DNA of 64,000 bases from Pseudomonas argentinensis (GCF_001839655.2 NZ_CP056087.1:1550001-1614000); one strand, 5' to 3'; numbered from the stretch's first letter, positions 37,874-50,099 are shown. Program-made: numbers and translations. The notes: generated by a model not told the origin, from the letters alone.

Positions 37874-39559
37874 TTAATGCACCAGCATGCCGGTCAGCCA
37901 GTAGGCCTGCGCCAGGGTGATCAGGCCCACGAAGGTGGCGAAGATCAGGCTGTGCTTGAGGGTGAAGCGGAACAGGTCGGACTCCTTGCCGACCATGCCG
38001 GTCGCTGCGCAGGCCACGGCGATCGATTGCGGCGAGATCATCTTGCCGGTCACGCCGCCGCTGGTGTTGGCCGCCACCAGCAGGGTGTCGTTGACGCCGA
38101 TCTGGTGCGCCGTGGTGGCTTGCAACGAGCCGAACAGTGCATTGGACGAGGTGTCCGAGCCGGTCAGGAATACCCCCAGCCAACCCAGGAATGGCGAGAA
38201 GAACGGGAAGGCGGCGCCGGTGCCGGCCAGTACCAGGGCCAGGGTGGTCGACATGCCCGAGTAGTTGGTGACGAAGGCGAACGCCAGCACCATGCCGATG
38301 GACAGGATGGGCCAGCGCAGCTCGTAGAAGGTTTCCTTTAAAGTGGTCAGACCATTTCTGAAATTGATCTTCAGCACCAGCATCGACAGCACGGCCGAGA
38401 AAAAGATCGCCGTGCCGGTCGCCGAGATCGGATCGAGCTTGAACACCGCAGCGATCGGCGTCGGGTTGGCGACGATGGGGGCCACCTTGACCACCAGCTG
38501 ATCCAGATGCGGGATCGGCAGCATGAACACCAGGTGATCCAGGGCGCCGCCCGGGGCGAACAGCGCCTTGAAGGGTTTCAGCGTCCACAGGGTGACCATG
38601 GCAGTGAGAATCAGGAAGGGCGACCAGGCCTTGAGGATCTGCGCGAAGCTGTAGGGCGACGGCGTGGTACTGCGCACGCCACCGAAACCGCCGGCCACGG
38701 CCGCGCCACCGGCGGTGCCGGCGATCTGGCTGGCGGCGGCGCGTTTGGGCTGCCACACCTTGAGGAACAGGGTCAGGCACACCAGGCTGACCAGCGCCGA
38801 GGTGATGTCCGGCAGCTCCGGGCCGATGTAGTTGGAGGTGTAGTACTGGGTGATGGCGAAGCTCACCCCGGCCACCAGCGCCGCTGGCCAGGTTTCCCGG
38901 ATGCCTTTCCAGCCGTCCATCATCGCCACCAGCCAGAACGGCACGATGATCGACAGGATGGGCAGCTGACGGCCGGTCATGGCGCCGATCTTGAAGGCGT
39001 CGATGCCGGTGACCTGACCAGCGACGATGATCGGGATGCCCAGGGCGCCGAAGGCCACCGGGGCGGTGTTGGCGATCAGGCACAGGCCGGCGGCGTACAG
39101 CGGATTGAAACCCAGGCCGACGAGCAGGGCGGCGGTGATCGCCACTGGCGCGCCGAAGCCTGCCGCGCCTTCCAGGAAGGCGCCGAACGAGAAGCCGATC
39201 AGCAGCACCTGCAGGCGCTGGTCATCGGTGATCGACAGCACCGAGCTGCGGATGACCTCGAACTGGCCGCTCTTGACGGTCAGTTTGTACAGAAACACCG
39301 CCGCCACGATGATCCAGGCGATTGGCCAGAGGCCATAGGCGAAGCCGTAGCCGGCGGCGGCCAGGGCCATGTCCACCGGCATGCCGAAGGCGGCGATGGC
39401 GATGATGATCGACAGCGCCAGGGTGATACCGCCCGCTACGTGGCCCTTGAGGCGGAATACGGCCAGGGCGAGAAAGAAAAAGACGATGGGGATTACGGCC
39501 GCCAGCGCGGACAGGCCAAGGCTGCCGAGCGGGGTGTACAGCTGTTGCCATGTTTGCAT
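37874..39559 (-). CDS. lldP: L-lactate permease
   Basis: A 561-residue LctP-family lactate/proton symporter with about 12-13 membrane helices. Diagnostic blocks are [40 protein letters not shown] and [13 protein letters not shown]. The start at 39559 begins [13 protein letters not shown], the usual LldP N-terminus. First gene of the lactate operon; the LldR operator lies 94 bases upstream. An exact copy of the operator core also occurs inside the gene at 38344-38354. Confidence 0.96.
   Translation of the reverse strand: MQTWQQLYTPLGSLGLSALAAVIPIVFFFLALAVFRLKGHVAGGITLALSIIIAIAAFGMPVDMALAAAGYGFAYGLWPIAWIIVAAVFLYKLTVKSGQFEVIRSSVLSITDDQRLQVLLIGFSFGAFLEGAAGFGAPVAITAALLVGLGFNPLYAAGLCLIANTAPVAFGALGIPIIVAGQVTGIDAFKIGAMTGRQLPILSIIVPFWLVAMMDGWKGIRETWPAALVAGVSFAITQYYTSNYIGPELPDITSALVSLVCLTLFLKVWQPKRAAASQIAGTAGGAAVAGGFGGVRSTTPSPYSFAQILKAWSPFLILTAMVTLWTLKPFKALFAPGGALDHLVFMLPIPHLDQLVVKVAPIVANPTPIAAVFKLDPISATGTAIFFSAVLSMLVLKINFRNGLTTLKETFYELRWPILSIGMVLAFAFVTNYSGMSTTLALVLAGTGAAFPFFSPFLGWLGVFLTGSDTSSNALFGSLQATTAHQIGVNDTLLVAANTSGGVTGKMISPQSIAVACAATGMVGKESDLFRFTLKHSLIFATFVGLITLAQAYWLTGMLVH
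38344..38354. promoter_or_regulatory. Intragenic match to the LldR-type operator core
   Basis: TGGTCAGACCA, a perfect palindrome, is identical to the central 11 bases of the operator at 39653-39667 and fits the FadR-family pattern T-N-GT-N3-AC-N-A. It lies about 1.2 kb into lldP, in codons for NGLTTLK. It could be a second site for DNA looping or a roadblock, or coincidence. Confidence 0.4.
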
Positions 39560-39652
39560 GGGAAGGCTCGCTGATTGTTGTTGGTATGGCCTGGTCGCAG
39601 AGCTGCTTGATGATTCACCGCATACAGGGCAGTTCACGAACGGGCTGTTTTT

Positions 39653-39667
39653 ATTGGTCAGACCAAT
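39653..39667. promoter_or_regulatory. LldR operator upstream of lldP
   Basis: ATTGGTCAGACCAAT is a perfect 15-base inverted repeat with central A, matching the FadR-subfamily GntR operator pattern (TNGTNNNACNA) used by LldR/LctR regulators. It sits in the 296-base region between divergent lldP and lldR. LldR is expected to repress lldP-lldD-dld here until L-lactate binds. Confidence 0.8.
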
Positions 39668-39855
39668 TTACAAGTGGCGAGCGCCAGAATAAATTCTTTT
39701 GGCCGGGTGCGTCAATTTGCACCGTTGCGACTTTGGTCGGAATGCGCGCTGAAGAGGGCTGCGCTTGTGGCGTCAGGTGCCACTGGGTAGGCTGCACGGA
39801 TTTCGGTAGCCAGGCGATCCGGCGCCGTTTTCGGGGTGTGTAGAGTGGTGAAGCA

Positions 39856-40623
39856 ATGAACTTTGGTCCGCTGCGGCAGAGGCGGTTGTCAGACGATATC
39901 GTCGCGCGCCTCGAGGCCATGATTCTCGAGGGCACGCTCAAGGCTGGCGAGCGCCTGCCGGCCGAGCGGGTGCTTGCCGAGCAGTTCGGCGTGTCGCGTC
40001 CGTCGCTGCGTGAGGCCATTCAGAAGCTGGCGGCCAAGGGCCTGCTGAGCAGCCGCCAGGGCGGCGGCACCTATGTGTGCGAGAACCTGGGCTCGACCTT
40101 CAGTGATCCGCTGATGCACCTGCTGGAAAGCAATGCCGACGCCCAGCGCGACCTGCTCGAGTTCCGGCATACCCTGGAAGGATCCTGCGCCTATTACGCG
40201 GCGCTGCGCGCCACCGATGTGGATCGCCAGCGCCTGAGCGAGGCTTTCGAACGGCTGCAGGATTGCTACGGCCGTGCCGGCGAGGTGACGCGGGCGGAGG
40301 AGGGGGCGGCGGATGCCAGTTTCCACCTGGCCATCGCCGAGGCCAGTCACAACGCCGTGCTGTTGCACACCATTCGCGGCCTGTTCGATCTGCTCAAGCG
40401 CAATGTGGTCACCAATATCGGTGGCATGTATGCCTTGCGCGGCGAGACCCGTGGCATGCTCAACGCCCAGCATCGCGCCTTGTACGAGGCGATCATGCAG
40501 GGGCGCGCCGAGGAAGCGCGAGCGCTGTCCAACCAGCACATCGATTATGTGCAGGAAGTGCTGGCGGACGTGGTTCGGCAGGAAGCCCGCGAGCAGCGCG
40601 CGCAAAGGCGCCAGGGGCTGTAG
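39856..40623 (+). CDS. lldR: Lactate-responsive GntR/FadR-family regulator LldR
   Basis: A 255-residue regulator: winged helix at residues 8-75 (RRLSDDIVARLEAMILEGTLKAGERLPAERVLAEQFGVSRPSLREA) and an FCD ligand domain with the metal-binding pattern (DASFHLAIAEASHN). Divergent from the lactate operon and next to a palindromic operator, so assignment as LldR rests on family and context. A 10-bp hairpin separates it from convergent smpB. Confidence 0.9.
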   Translation: MNFGPLRQRRLSDDIVARLEAMILEGTLKAGERLPAERVLAEQFGVSRPSLREAIQKLAAKGLLSSRQGGGTYVCENLGSTFSDPLMHLLESNADAQRDLLEFRHTLEGSCAYYAALRATDVDRQRLSEAFERLQDCYGRAGEVTRAEEGAADASFHLAIAEASHNAVLLHTIRGLFDLLKRNVVTNIGGMYALRGETRGMLNAQHRALYEAIMQGRAEEARALSNQHIDYVQEVLADVVRQEAREQRAQRRQGL

Positions 40624-40670
40624 TCGGTCGGGGGCGCCCGGAGCGGCGAGATGGGAGTAGGTAGGACGTA

Positions 40671-40694
40671 CTGCGGTTCGCCATCGAACCGCAG
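40671..40694. terminator. Hairpin between convergent lldR and smpB
   Basis: CTGCGGTTCG and CGAACCGCAG form a perfect 10-bp stem around CCAT, three bases before the smpB stop. T-tracts are short on both strands, so termination strength is uncertain. Confidence 0.55.
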
Positions 40695-40697
40695 CTA

Positions 40698-41180
40698 TTA
40701 CTCGTCCTTGCCCTTGCTGCGCATGGCGCGCTGCACTTCGCGATCGGCGTCGCGCTCTTTCTCGGTATGGCGCTTGTCGAAATCCTTCTTGCCCTTGGCC
40801 AGGGCTATCTCGCACTTCACCAGATGCTGTTTCCAGTACAGCGACAGCGCCACGCAGGTGTGGCCCTTCTGCTGTACGGCGCCGAACAGCTTTTCCAGCT
40901 CGCGACGATTGAGCAGCAGCTTGCGCGTGCGCGTCGGGTCGGCGATGACGTGGGTGCTGGCGGTCTTCAGCGGCGTGATGTGGCAGCCCATCAGCCAAGC
41001 TTCATCGTCCTTGAGCAGGACGTAGCTGTCGACCAGCTGGGCCTTGCCGGCACGCAGGCTCTTCACTTCCCAGCCGGCCAGCGCCAGGCCGGCCTCGAAG
41101 CGGGACTCCACGAAATAGTCGTGCATCGCCTTCTTGTTCTGGGCGATGCTGCCTTGCGGATGTTTCTTTTGTTTAGCCAT
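40698..41180 (-). CDS. smpB: SsrA-binding protein SmpB
   Basis: A 160-residue tmRNA partner for trans-translation. [34 protein letters not shown] and the basic tail [30 protein letters not shown] are typical. The ATG at 41180 matches the family N-terminus MAKQKKH. A perfect -10 box lies only 9 bases before the ATG with no Shine-Dalgarno, suggesting a nearly leaderless mRNA. The tmRNA gene is not in the window. Confidence 0.96.
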   Translation of the reverse strand: MAKQKKHPQGSIAQNKKAMHDYFVESRFEAGLALAGWEVKSLRAGKAQLVDSYVLLKDDEAWLMGCHITPLKTASTHVIADPTRTRKLLLNRRELEKLFGAVQQKGHTCVALSLYWKQHLVKCEIALAKGKKDFDKRHTEKERDADREVQRAMRSKGKDE

Positions 41181-41189
41181 AGGCGGCGC

Positions 41190-41195
41190 ATTATA
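41190..41195 (-). promoter_or_regulatory. -10 element (TATAAT) of smpB
   Basis: On the minus strand a perfect TATAAT ends 9 bases before the smpB ATG, predicting a start about 3 bases upstream of the coding region. No -35 of note. See finding on leaderless translation. Confidence 0.5.
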
Positions 41196-41380
41196 GGGAG
41201 TCCGGTGACTGCGCGCCATGCATGCCTGCTAAAAGCGCTGCGGCAGCGGTGCGCTTGAGCCCTCGGGGCGAATCCCCGACAATATCGGGATACTCGCTCC
41301 GGGTTGATGTCTGTCGTAAGAGGCATAAGCCCGCGATATCGCGCTGCTGCGATGTCGCCAACCGTGGAAATTCAATCGTT

Positions 41381-41818
41381 ATGAGTACTCACATCCAGCG
41401 CTCGGCCTTGCTCCCGTATCCGGCCCAGGCTCTCTATGACCTGGTCAACGATGTCGAGCGCTATCCCGAGTTCCTGCCCTGGTGTGCCTCGAGCGCGGTC
41501 ATCGAGGCCAGCGATACGCATATGGTCGCCAGCCTCGAAGTGGCCAAGGCCGGGCTGAGCCAGCGGTTCACCACGCGCAATGTGCTGGTGCCGGGGCAGT
41601 CGATCGAGCTGAATCTGGAAGACGGCCCGTTCGAGCACCTGCACGGCCAGTGGACGTTCAAGGCGCTGGGCGACAAGGCCTGCAAGATCAGCCTCGATCT
41701 GACCTTCGATTACGCCGGCCCCATCATGCGTGCGACTCTCGGCCCGCTGTTCAATCAGGCCGCCAATACCATGGTCGATGCCTTCTGCCAGCGGGCCAAG
41801 GAACTCCATGGTCAGTGA
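41381..41818 (+). CDS. ratA: RatA-family SRPBCC/START-like protein
   Basis: A 145-residue START-like protein ([58 protein letters not shown]). The family includes bacterial RatA, proposed to block 70S assembly, and mitochondrial Coq10, which binds ubiquinone; the latter activity may be the ancestral one. The start at 41381 removes an unconserved 53-residue extension. Overlaps rnfH by 11 bases, a widespread pairing. Confidence 0.92.
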   Translation: MSTHIQRSALLPYPAQALYDLVNDVERYPEFLPWCASSAVIEASDTHMVASLEVAKAGLSQRFTTRNVLVPGQSIELNLEDGPFEHLHGQWTFKALGDKACKISLDLTFDYAGPIMRATLGPLFNQAANTMVDAFCQRAKELHGQ

Positions 41819-42137
41819 TCGGCTGTCGGTGGAGGTGGTCTTCGCCGCACCTGACCGGCAGATGCTGATCACCCTGCAATTGCCTGCGAACAGCACGGTA
41901 CGCCAGGCGGCCCTGCAGTCCGGGCTGCAGGCGCATTTCCCGGAGCTGAATCTGGCCGAGGCGCCACTTGGTCTGTTCGGCAAGGTGGTGGCGTCGCCCG
42001 ATACGCAACCGCTCGAAGAGGGTGATCGCGTGGAGATCTACCGGCCATTGCTGGCCGACCCCAAGGAGGTGCGCAAGCGCCGCGCGGTCCAGGCGGCGGA
42101 ACGGGCGAAGCAGCAGGGGAGCGTCGACCGGCGTTAG
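41808..42137 (+). CDS. rnfH: RnfH family protein (UPF0125)
   Basis: A 109-residue ubiquitin-like beta-grasp protein ([59 protein letters not shown]). The function is unknown, but it is nearly always found beside ratA. The basic tail is typical. The start at 41808 lies inside the end of ratA. A bidirectional terminator follows. Confidence 0.93.
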   Translation: MVSDRLSVEVVFAAPDRQMLITLQLPANSTVRQAALQSGLQAHFPELNLAEAPLGLFGKVVASPDTQPLEEGDRVEIYRPLLADPKEVRKRRAVQAAERAKQQGSVDRR

Positions 42138-42162
42138 TTTGCGTTTTTACAGGCTGCAATGA

Positions 42163-42192
42163 AAAAGCCCCGGCATTGCCGGGGCTTTTCGT
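42163..42192. terminator. Bidirectional terminator between rnfH and bamE
   Basis: AAAAGCCCCGGC and GCCGGGGCTTTT form a perfect 12-bp stem around ATT, giving U-tracts on both strands for the convergent genes. Confidence 0.92.
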
Positions 42193-42199
42193 TGGGTGC

Positions 42200-42709
42200 T
42201 TACTGAGGCGAGGTTTCCAGGGGTTCCGGGGTCGGTACCGGTACGGTTTCGACGTTGTCGACGTCGCGCTGGATCTGCTCGAGCAGCGAGCCCGGTGCAG
42301 CCGGCTCATCCTGCTGCTGGTTTGGTGCCTGCTCCGGAGAACCGTCGCGGCCGAGGATCTGGTCGTCACGGCTGGTGCCGGGCATGAAGTCGCCGGACAG
42401 GCCTACCAGTTGATCATTGCCATCGAAATTGAGCGTCACGCGCTCTTGCTGGCGCTGGCTGCCACCGGCCTGCATGCTGTACAGGTAGTCCCAGCGATTG
42501 GCGTGGAAAGTGTCCGTTATCAGCGGGTTGCCCATGATAAACCGTACTTGGCGCCGGGTCATTCCAGGGCGCAACTGGTCTATCATATCCTGCGTGACGA
42601 CATTGCCCTGTTGGATGTCGATTTTATAAACCCCGGGGAATGAGCAGCCGGCGAGTGCGATGAGCCCCATGAAGGTGAGGCTGGTCAGCAGGAGTCTGGT
42701 TTTTTGCAT
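42200..42709 (-). CDS. bamE: Outer membrane assembly lipoprotein BamE (OmlA)
   Basis: A 169-residue lipoprotein with lipobox L19-A20-G21-C22. The SmpA/OmlA domain is visible in [36 protein letters not shown] and [13 protein letters not shown]. The C-terminal Gln/Pro/Glu-rich tail (about residues 125-169) is longer than in E. coli and typical of Pseudomonas OmlA. It supports BamA/BamD in inserting beta-barrel proteins. Divergent from fur; the 96-base gap holds both promoters. Confidence 0.95.
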   Translation of the reverse strand: MQKTRLLLTSLTFMGLIALAGCSFPGVYKIDIQQGNVVTQDMIDQLRPGMTRRQVRFIMGNPLITDTFHANRWDYLYSMQAGGSQRQQERVTLNFDGNDQLVGLSGDFMPGTSRDDQILGRDGSPEQAPNQQQDEPAAPGSLLEQIQRDVDNVETVPVPTPEPLETSPQ

Positions 42710-42805
42710 CGGTGGGCGTCTTCCACTATCTTGGCTGGGCAACGTAAACCCCGATCATACCCGCAATAAGGGAAGCTGCGAAGCGCTTCCGCGAGAAAGC
42801 AGACC

Positions 42806-43213
42806 ATGGTTGAAAATAGCGAACTGCGCAAAGCTGGCCTGAAAGTAACCCTGCCACGGGTCAAAATCCTGCAGATGCTCGACTCTGCCGAGCAGCGTCA
42901 CATGAGTGCAGAGGATGTCTACAAGTCGCTGATGGATGCGGGCGAGGATGTCGGTCTGGCAACCGTTTACCGCGTTCTGACCCAGTTCGAGGCGGCTGGC
43001 CTGGTGGTGCGCCACAACTTCGATGGCGGCCACGCCGTGTTCGAACTGGCCGACGGCGGTCATCACGACCATATGGTGTGCGTGGATACCGGTGATGTAA
43101 TCGAATTCTTCGATGCCGAGATCGAGAAGCGCCAGAAGGAAATCGTCCGCGAGCACGGTTTCGAGCTGGTGGATCACAATCTGGTGCTCTATGTGCGCCG
43201 TACCGCCAAGTAA
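42806..43213 (+). CDS. fur: Ferric uptake regulator Fur
   Basis: A 135-residue metalloregulator: winged helix in residues 1-85 (GLKVTLPRVKILQML, DVGLATVYRVLTQFEAAGLV) and a dimerisation domain with the His-rich GGHHDHMVCVDTGDVIEF. Only one Cys remains where many Fur proteins have CxxC pairs, as is known for Pseudomonas Fur. It represses iron and haem uptake genes, presumably including the phu operon in this window. A clear terminator follows. Confidence 0.97.
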   Translation: MVENSELRKAGLKVTLPRVKILQMLDSAEQRHMSAEDVYKSLMDAGEDVGLATVYRVLTQFEAAGLVVRHNFDGGHAVFELADGGHHDHMVCVDTGDVIEFFDAEIEKRQKEIVREHGFELVDHNLVLYVRRTAK

Positions 43214-43231
43214 GTGCGTCGGTTGACGAAC

Positions 43232-43255
43232 AAAGGCGACTCAGGTCGCCTTTTT
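43232..43255 (+). terminator. Rho-independent terminator after fur
   Basis: AAAGGCGAC and GTCGCCTTT pair over 9 bp around TCAG, followed by TTT. It lies about 19 bases after the fur stop; recN converges from the other side. Confidence 0.9.
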
Positions 43256-43296
43256 CATGCCTGGGGAAAATGATTCGCCCCAGGTGTCCGCGGTGA

Positions 43297-44970
43297 TCAG
43301 CCCTGCGCGTTGCTGACCAGTTTGCGGGCGTGGGCCAGGGATTCATCGGTGAGGTCGATGCCGCCCAGCATGCGCGCGACCTCCTCGATGCGCTGGGTCT
43401 CGTCCAGCTTGCTGACCGCGGTACGGGTGGCGTTGCTGCCCCGTACCTTGTGCACGAACAGGTGCTGGTGGCCTTGCGCGGCGACCTGGGGCAGGTGGGT
43501 CACGGTCAGCACCTGGCCGCGCTCGCCCAGGCGGCGCAGCAATTGCCCCACCACCTCGGCGGTGGGGCCACCGATGCCCACATCCACTTCGTCGAACACC
43601 AGGGTCGGGACGCGTGAGGTCTGTGCGGTGATGACCTGAATGGCCAGGCTGATGCGCGACAATTCGCCGCCCGAGGCGACCTTGGCCAGTGCCTTGATCG
43701 GTTGCCCGGGGTTGGCGCTGACCAGAAACTCGACCTGCTCCAGGCCGTTGGCATTCGGCTCGCTGCCTTCGATGGGTTGCAGCTGGATGCTGAAGCGCCC
43801 ACCCGGCATGCCCAGGGTCTGCATTTCCTTTTCCACGGCCTTGCCCAGTTTACTGGCAGCCTTCTGCCGCTTGGCGCTGAGCTCGGCGGCCTTTTCCTGA
43901 TAGTGGCGGCCGTAGGCGGCGAGCTCTTCGCCCAGGCGCTCGGCAGCCTGGTCATCGGCATTCAGGCCTTCCAGTTCATCGAACAGCTGCTGCTGCATCG
44001 CAGGCAGTTCGCTGGGGTGAATGCGGTGCTTGCGCGCCAGGGTGTAGATGGTGTCCAGGCGTTCTTCGAGTTGCTGCTGGCGCTCGGGGTCGGCGTCGAA
44101 GTGGTCGAGAAAACGGTTGAGTTCGCCCACCGCTTCTTCAACCTGGATCTGCGCGCTGGCCAGCAGGTTGGTGGCTTCGTTCAGTGCCCCCGGTTGGCCC
44201 TGCAGGCCGCTCAGGCGATTGAGGCTGGCGGTGAGTACCGACAGCACGTTGCCGGCGTCGCTCTCACTGCATTGGTCGATGACCTGGCGGCAGGCGCTGA
44301 GCAGGCTTTCGGCGTTGGTCAGGGCCTTGTGGTCCTGTTCCAGCTGCTCCAGTTCGTTGTCGCCCAGGCCGAGGTTCTCCAGTTCTTCGAGCTGATAGCT
44401 GAGCAATTGGTGCCGCGCGCGCTGCTCGTCGCCCTGGGAGGTCACGCGCTCGAGCTCGCTGCGGGTCTGCTTCCAGCGTTGCGCAGCCAGCTGCACCTGA
44501 CGGGCCAGCTCCTGAACGCCGGCGTATTCGTCGAGCAGGCGGCGATGGGTATCGGTCTTGAGCAGCGACTGGTGTTCGTGCTGGCTATGGATGTCGATCA
44601 GCAGTTCGCCCAGCGCCTTCAAGTCGCCCAGTGGGCAGGGCGTGCCATTGATGTAGCCGCGCGAGCGGCCTTCGGCGGTGATCACCCGGCGCAGGATGCA
44701 CGGGCCATCGTTGTTCAGGTCGCGCTCGGCGAGCCAGGCGTGGGCTTCGGGAATGTCGCCCAGATCGAAGCTGGCGAGGATGTCGGCCTTGTCGGCGCCG
44801 GGGCGCACCACGCCGCTGTCGGCGCGATCACCCAGGGTCAGACCGAGGGCGTCGAGCATGATCGATTTACCGGCGCCCGTTTCGCCGCTGATGACGCTCA
44901 TGCCTCGATCCAGTTCCAGATCCAGGTGTTCGACGATGGCGTAATTATGAACGGACAGGTGCACCAGCAT
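43297..44970 (-). CDS. recN: DNA repair protein RecN
   Basis: A 557-residue SMC-like ATPase for double-strand-break repair. Walker A is GETGAGKS at residues 29-36, the middle is a long coiled coil (about 160-370), and the C-terminal half supplies the signature LAKVASGGELSRISLAIQ and Walker B VPTLVFDEVDVGIGG. Full-length. Convergent with fur and divergent from grpE; RecN in the SOS regulon usually has a LexA box, which I could not identify clearly here. Confidence 0.96.
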   Translation of the reverse strand: MLVHLSVHNYAIVEHLDLELDRGMSVISGETGAGKSIMLDALGLTLGDRADSGVVRPGADKADILASFDLGDIPEAHAWLAERDLNNDGPCILRRVITAEGRSRGYINGTPCPLGDLKALGELLIDIHSQHEHQSLLKTDTHRRLLDEYAGVQELARQVQLAAQRWKQTRSELERVTSQGDEQRARHQLLSYQLEELENLGLGDNELEQLEQDHKALTNAESLLSACRQVIDQCSESDAGNVLSVLTASLNRLSGLQGQPGALNEATNLLASAQIQVEEAVGELNRFLDHFDADPERQQQLEERLDTIYTLARKHRIHPSELPAMQQQLFDELEGLNADDQAAERLGEELAAYGRHYQEKAAELSAKRQKAASKLGKAVEKEMQTLGMPGGRFSIQLQPIEGSEPNANGLEQVEFLVSANPGQPIKALAKVASGGELSRISLAIQVITAQTSRVPTLVFDEVDVGIGGPTAEVVGQLLRRLGERGQVLTVTHLPQVAAQGHQHLFVHKVRGSNATRTAVSKLDETQRIEEVARMLGGIDLTDESLAHARKLVSNAQG

Positions 44971-45064
44971 GGCGAGGCCTCTCAGGGTTAGTCTGGTTAT
45001 TTATACAGTGGTTTGCCTCGAGGTGGCAATACGCTCGCGAGTGGGTATCGGAAAGTGAGGTCAG

Positions 45065-45096
45065 CCCTTGAAACCCTACAAATCGTCCTTATATAG
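45065..45096 (+). promoter_or_regulatory. Sigma-32 (heat-shock) promoter of grpE-dnaK-dnaJ
   Basis: CCCTTGAAA (45065-45073) and CCTTATAT (45087-45094) with a 13-base spacer fit the RpoH pattern CTTGAAA-N13-CCCCATNT well. It lies about 50 bases upstream of grpE. Confidence 0.8.
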
Positions 45097-45146
45097 CCGG
45101 CAGACGCGCGAGTTGAGGCTCGTCGAATCATTTAGAGGAGAAATGC

Positions 45147-45713
45147 ATGGCTGACGAACAGAACCTGGATCCGCAGACTTCCGAAGCGCAAGCGAACGAC
45201 GCGGCGCCAAGCGAAGACCTGGCTGCTCGCGTGCAAGCGCTGGAAGAGCAACTGGCGGCTGCGCAGGATCAGTCGCTGCGCATGGCTGCCGATCTGCAGA
45301 ACGTGCGCCGTCGCGCCGAGCAGGATGTCGAGAAGGCGCACAAGTTCGCCCTCGAGAAATTTGCCAATGACCTGCTGCCGGTGGTCGACAGTCTGGAGCG
45401 TGGGCTCGAGCTGTCGAGTGCCGATGACGATTCGATCAAGGCGGTACGCGAGGGCATGGAGCTGACGCTCAAGCTGCTGCTCGACACCCTCAAGCGTCAC
45501 CAGCTGGAAGCCATCGATCCCCATGGTGCGCCGTTCAACCCGGAGCATCACCAGGCGATGGCCATGCAGGAGAGCACCAACGTGGAGCCCAATAGCGTGC
45601 TCAAGGTGTTCCAGAAGGGCTACCTGCTCAACGGTCGCCTGCTGCGCCCGGCCATGGTCGTGGTCAGCAAGGCGCCGGCCGAAACGCCGCCGTCGATCGA
45701 CGAGCAGGCTTGA
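45147..45713 (+). CDS. grpE: Nucleotide exchange factor GrpE
   Basis: A 188-residue cochaperone: acidic N-terminus, long coiled coil (about residues 25-85, [32 protein letters not shown]), then the beta-domain that opens DnaK ([35 protein letters not shown]). AGAGGAGA precedes the ATG. First gene of the heat-shock operon behind a sigma-32 promoter. Confidence 0.97.
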   Translation: MADEQNLDPQTSEAQANDAAPSEDLAARVQALEEQLAAAQDQSLRMAADLQNVRRRAEQDVEKAHKFALEKFANDLLPVVDSLERGLELSSADDDSIKAVREGMELTLKLLLDTLKRHQLEAIDPHGAPFNPEHHQAMAMQESTNVEPNSVLKVFQKGYLLNGRLLRPAMVVVSKAPAETPPSIDEQA

Positions 45714-45812
45714 AATCGGCGGGCTCAGCCCCATTTAGTAAGTCAAGCGTATTAGTGCTACCGCAGCGGTCACGACAACGCTGCGGATATATCAAAGTTT
45801 CGGGAGAGTGAA

Positions 45813-47738
<1,926 letters not shown>

Positions 47739-47861
47739 GCCCCGGCTTGCCTGTGTTTACGCCCTGCCGCATCGCGGTGTGACAGGGCGATCCGCCGCGC
47801 GGGGGCTTGCTCCCGCGTTGGCGTGTCTGGACGGTACGAATTTTGAGAGTGTTAGAAACCC

Positions 47862-48989
47862 ATGTCTAAACGTGACTACTACGAAGTGCTCGGGGTCGAG
47901 CGCGGTGCCAGCGAGGCGGAGCTGAAAAAGGCTTACCGTCGCCTGGCGATGAAGCATCACCCCGATCGCAATCCCGGCGACAAGGCGGCCGAAGAAGCCT
48001 TCAAGGAAGCCAACGAGGCTTACGAAGTGCTGTCCGACGCCGGCAAGCGCAGCGCCTACGATCAGTACGGTCATGCAGGCGTCGACCCACAGATGGGCGG
48101 CGGTGGCGGTTTTGGTGGTGGCAGCGCGAATTTCTCCGACATCTTCGGCGATGTGTTCAGCGATTTCTTTGGCGGCCAGCGTGGCGGTCAGCGCGGCGGT
48201 GCGCAGCGCGGTAGCGACCTGCGTTACACCCTGGAGCTGGATCTCGAAGAGGCGGTGCGCGGCACCACGGTGACCATTCGCGTGCCGACCCTGGTCAACT
48301 GCAAGACCTGCGACGGCTCGGGCGCCAAGAAGGGCACCAGCCCGGTGACCTGTACCACCTGTGGCGGTATCGGCCAGGTGCGCATGCAGCAGGGCTTCTT
48401 CTCGGTGCAGCAGACCTGCCCGCGCTGCCACGGCAGCGGCAAGATGATCACCGATCCCTGTGGCTCCTGCCACGGCCATGGCCGGGTCGAAGAGCACAAG
48501 ACCCTGTCGGTCAAGGTGCCGGCGGGTGTCGATACCGGCGACCGCATCCGCCTGTCCGGTGAGGGCGAGGCGGGCACCCTGGGCGGCCCGGCAGGTGATC
48601 TGTACGTGGTGGTCAACGTGCGCGAGCACGCGATCTTCCAGCGTGACGGCAAGCACCTGTACTGCGAAGTGCCGATCAGCTTTGCCGATGCGGCCCTGGG
48701 CGGCGAGCTGGAAGTGCCGACCCTCGATGGTCGGGTCAAGCTGAAGATTCCGGAAGGCACCCAGACTGGCAAACTGTTCCGTCTGCGTGGCAAGGGCGTT
48801 GCCCCGGTGCGCGGCGGCGGTGCGGGTGATCTGATGTGCAAGGTGGCGGTGGAAACCCCGGTCAACCTGGATCGTCGCCAGCGCGAGCTGCTCGAAGAGT
48901 TCCGCCAGTCCCTGGTGGGCAACAGCTCCAACTCGCCCAAGGCCAATGGCTGGTTCGAAGGCGTGAAGCGCTTCTTCGGCGACCTTTAA
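47862..48989 (+). CDS. dnaJ: Chaperone protein DnaJ
   Basis: A 375-residue type I J-protein. The J domain (residues 1-70) has HHPDRNPGD with HPD; a Gly/Phe-rich stretch with [10 protein letters not shown] follows; the zinc domain holds four repeats [24 protein letters not shown] and CGSCHGHG; then the client-binding C-terminal domains. It stimulates DnaK ATPase. A hairpin terminator lies between it and dapB. Confidence 0.97.
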   Translation: MSKRDYYEVLGVERGASEAELKKAYRRLAMKHHPDRNPGDKAAEEAFKEANEAYEVLSDAGKRSAYDQYGHAGVDPQMGGGGGFGGGSANFSDIFGDVFSDFFGGQRGGQRGGAQRGSDLRYTLELDLEEAVRGTTVTIRVPTLVNCKTCDGSGAKKGTSPVTCTTCGGIGQVRMQQGFFSVQQTCPRCHGSGKMITDPCGSCHGHGRVEEHKTLSVKVPAGVDTGDRIRLSGEGEAGTLGGPAGDLYVVVNVREHAIFQRDGKHLYCEVPISFADAALGGELEVPTLDGRVKLKIPEGTQTGKLFRLRGKGVAPVRGGGAGDLMCKVAVETPVNLDRRQRELLEEFRQSLVGNSSNSPKANGWFEGVKRFFGDL

Positions 48990-48997
48990 TGCGGTAA

Positions 48998-49858
<861 letters not shown>

Positions 49859-49866
49859 CTTGATCC

Positions 49867-49887
49867 GAGGGCGGCAATGGCGCCCTC
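49867..49887 (+). terminator. Possible terminator after dapB
   Basis: GAGGGCG and CGCCCTC form a 7-bp stem with a 7-base loop starting 8 bases after the dapB stop. No strong T-tract follows. Confidence 0.45.
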
Positions 49888-50006
49888 CGTCATCATGGCG
49901 GGTGGCCGTGGATCGGATTTCAGGTTTTTGCCGCTTAACGCCTTTCGAAAAAAGCGGTTTTCCTGTAAGCTTTTCGCTTTAGTGTGTCCACTAAAAGTTG
50001 CGCAGA

Positions 50007-50099
50007 ATGAATCAATCAAAAAAGCGGGATGACCTTCACACGTCATCCCGCTTTTTTACAATCTGCGTTTGCTCCACGATCTACGGGAGGTCTTCTTGA
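50007..50099 (+). CDS. Putative carA leader peptide (30 codons)
   Basis: ATG at 50007 opens a 30-codon frame ([14 protein letters not shown] at the start, YGRSS at the end) whose TGA at 50097-50099 overlaps the carA TTG start at 50096-50098. From codon 4 to 17 it runs through the perfect 16-bp terminator hairpin at 50018-50057. The arrangement resembles the pyrBI leader, where a translating ribosome prevents termination when UTP is low. No clear Shine-Dalgarno precedes the ATG, so translation is unproven. Confidence 0.45.
   Translation: MNQSKKRDDLHTSSRFFTICVCSTIYGRSS
50018..50057 (+). terminator. Strong intrinsic terminator/attenuator upstream of carA
   Basis: A perfect 16-bp stem (AAAAAAGCGGGATGAC with its complement) around an 8-base loop ends in TTTTTT. 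Only 38 bases separate it from the carA start, too few for an ordinary promoter, so carA transcription probably has to read through: an attenuator. Confidence 0.85.

Noticed and set aside
47739..47861. Regulatory RNA thermometer between dnaK and dnaJ
   Set aside because: Only a GC-rich imperfect hairpin is visible; nothing resembles a ROSE or fourU element covering the dnaJ ribosome-binding site.
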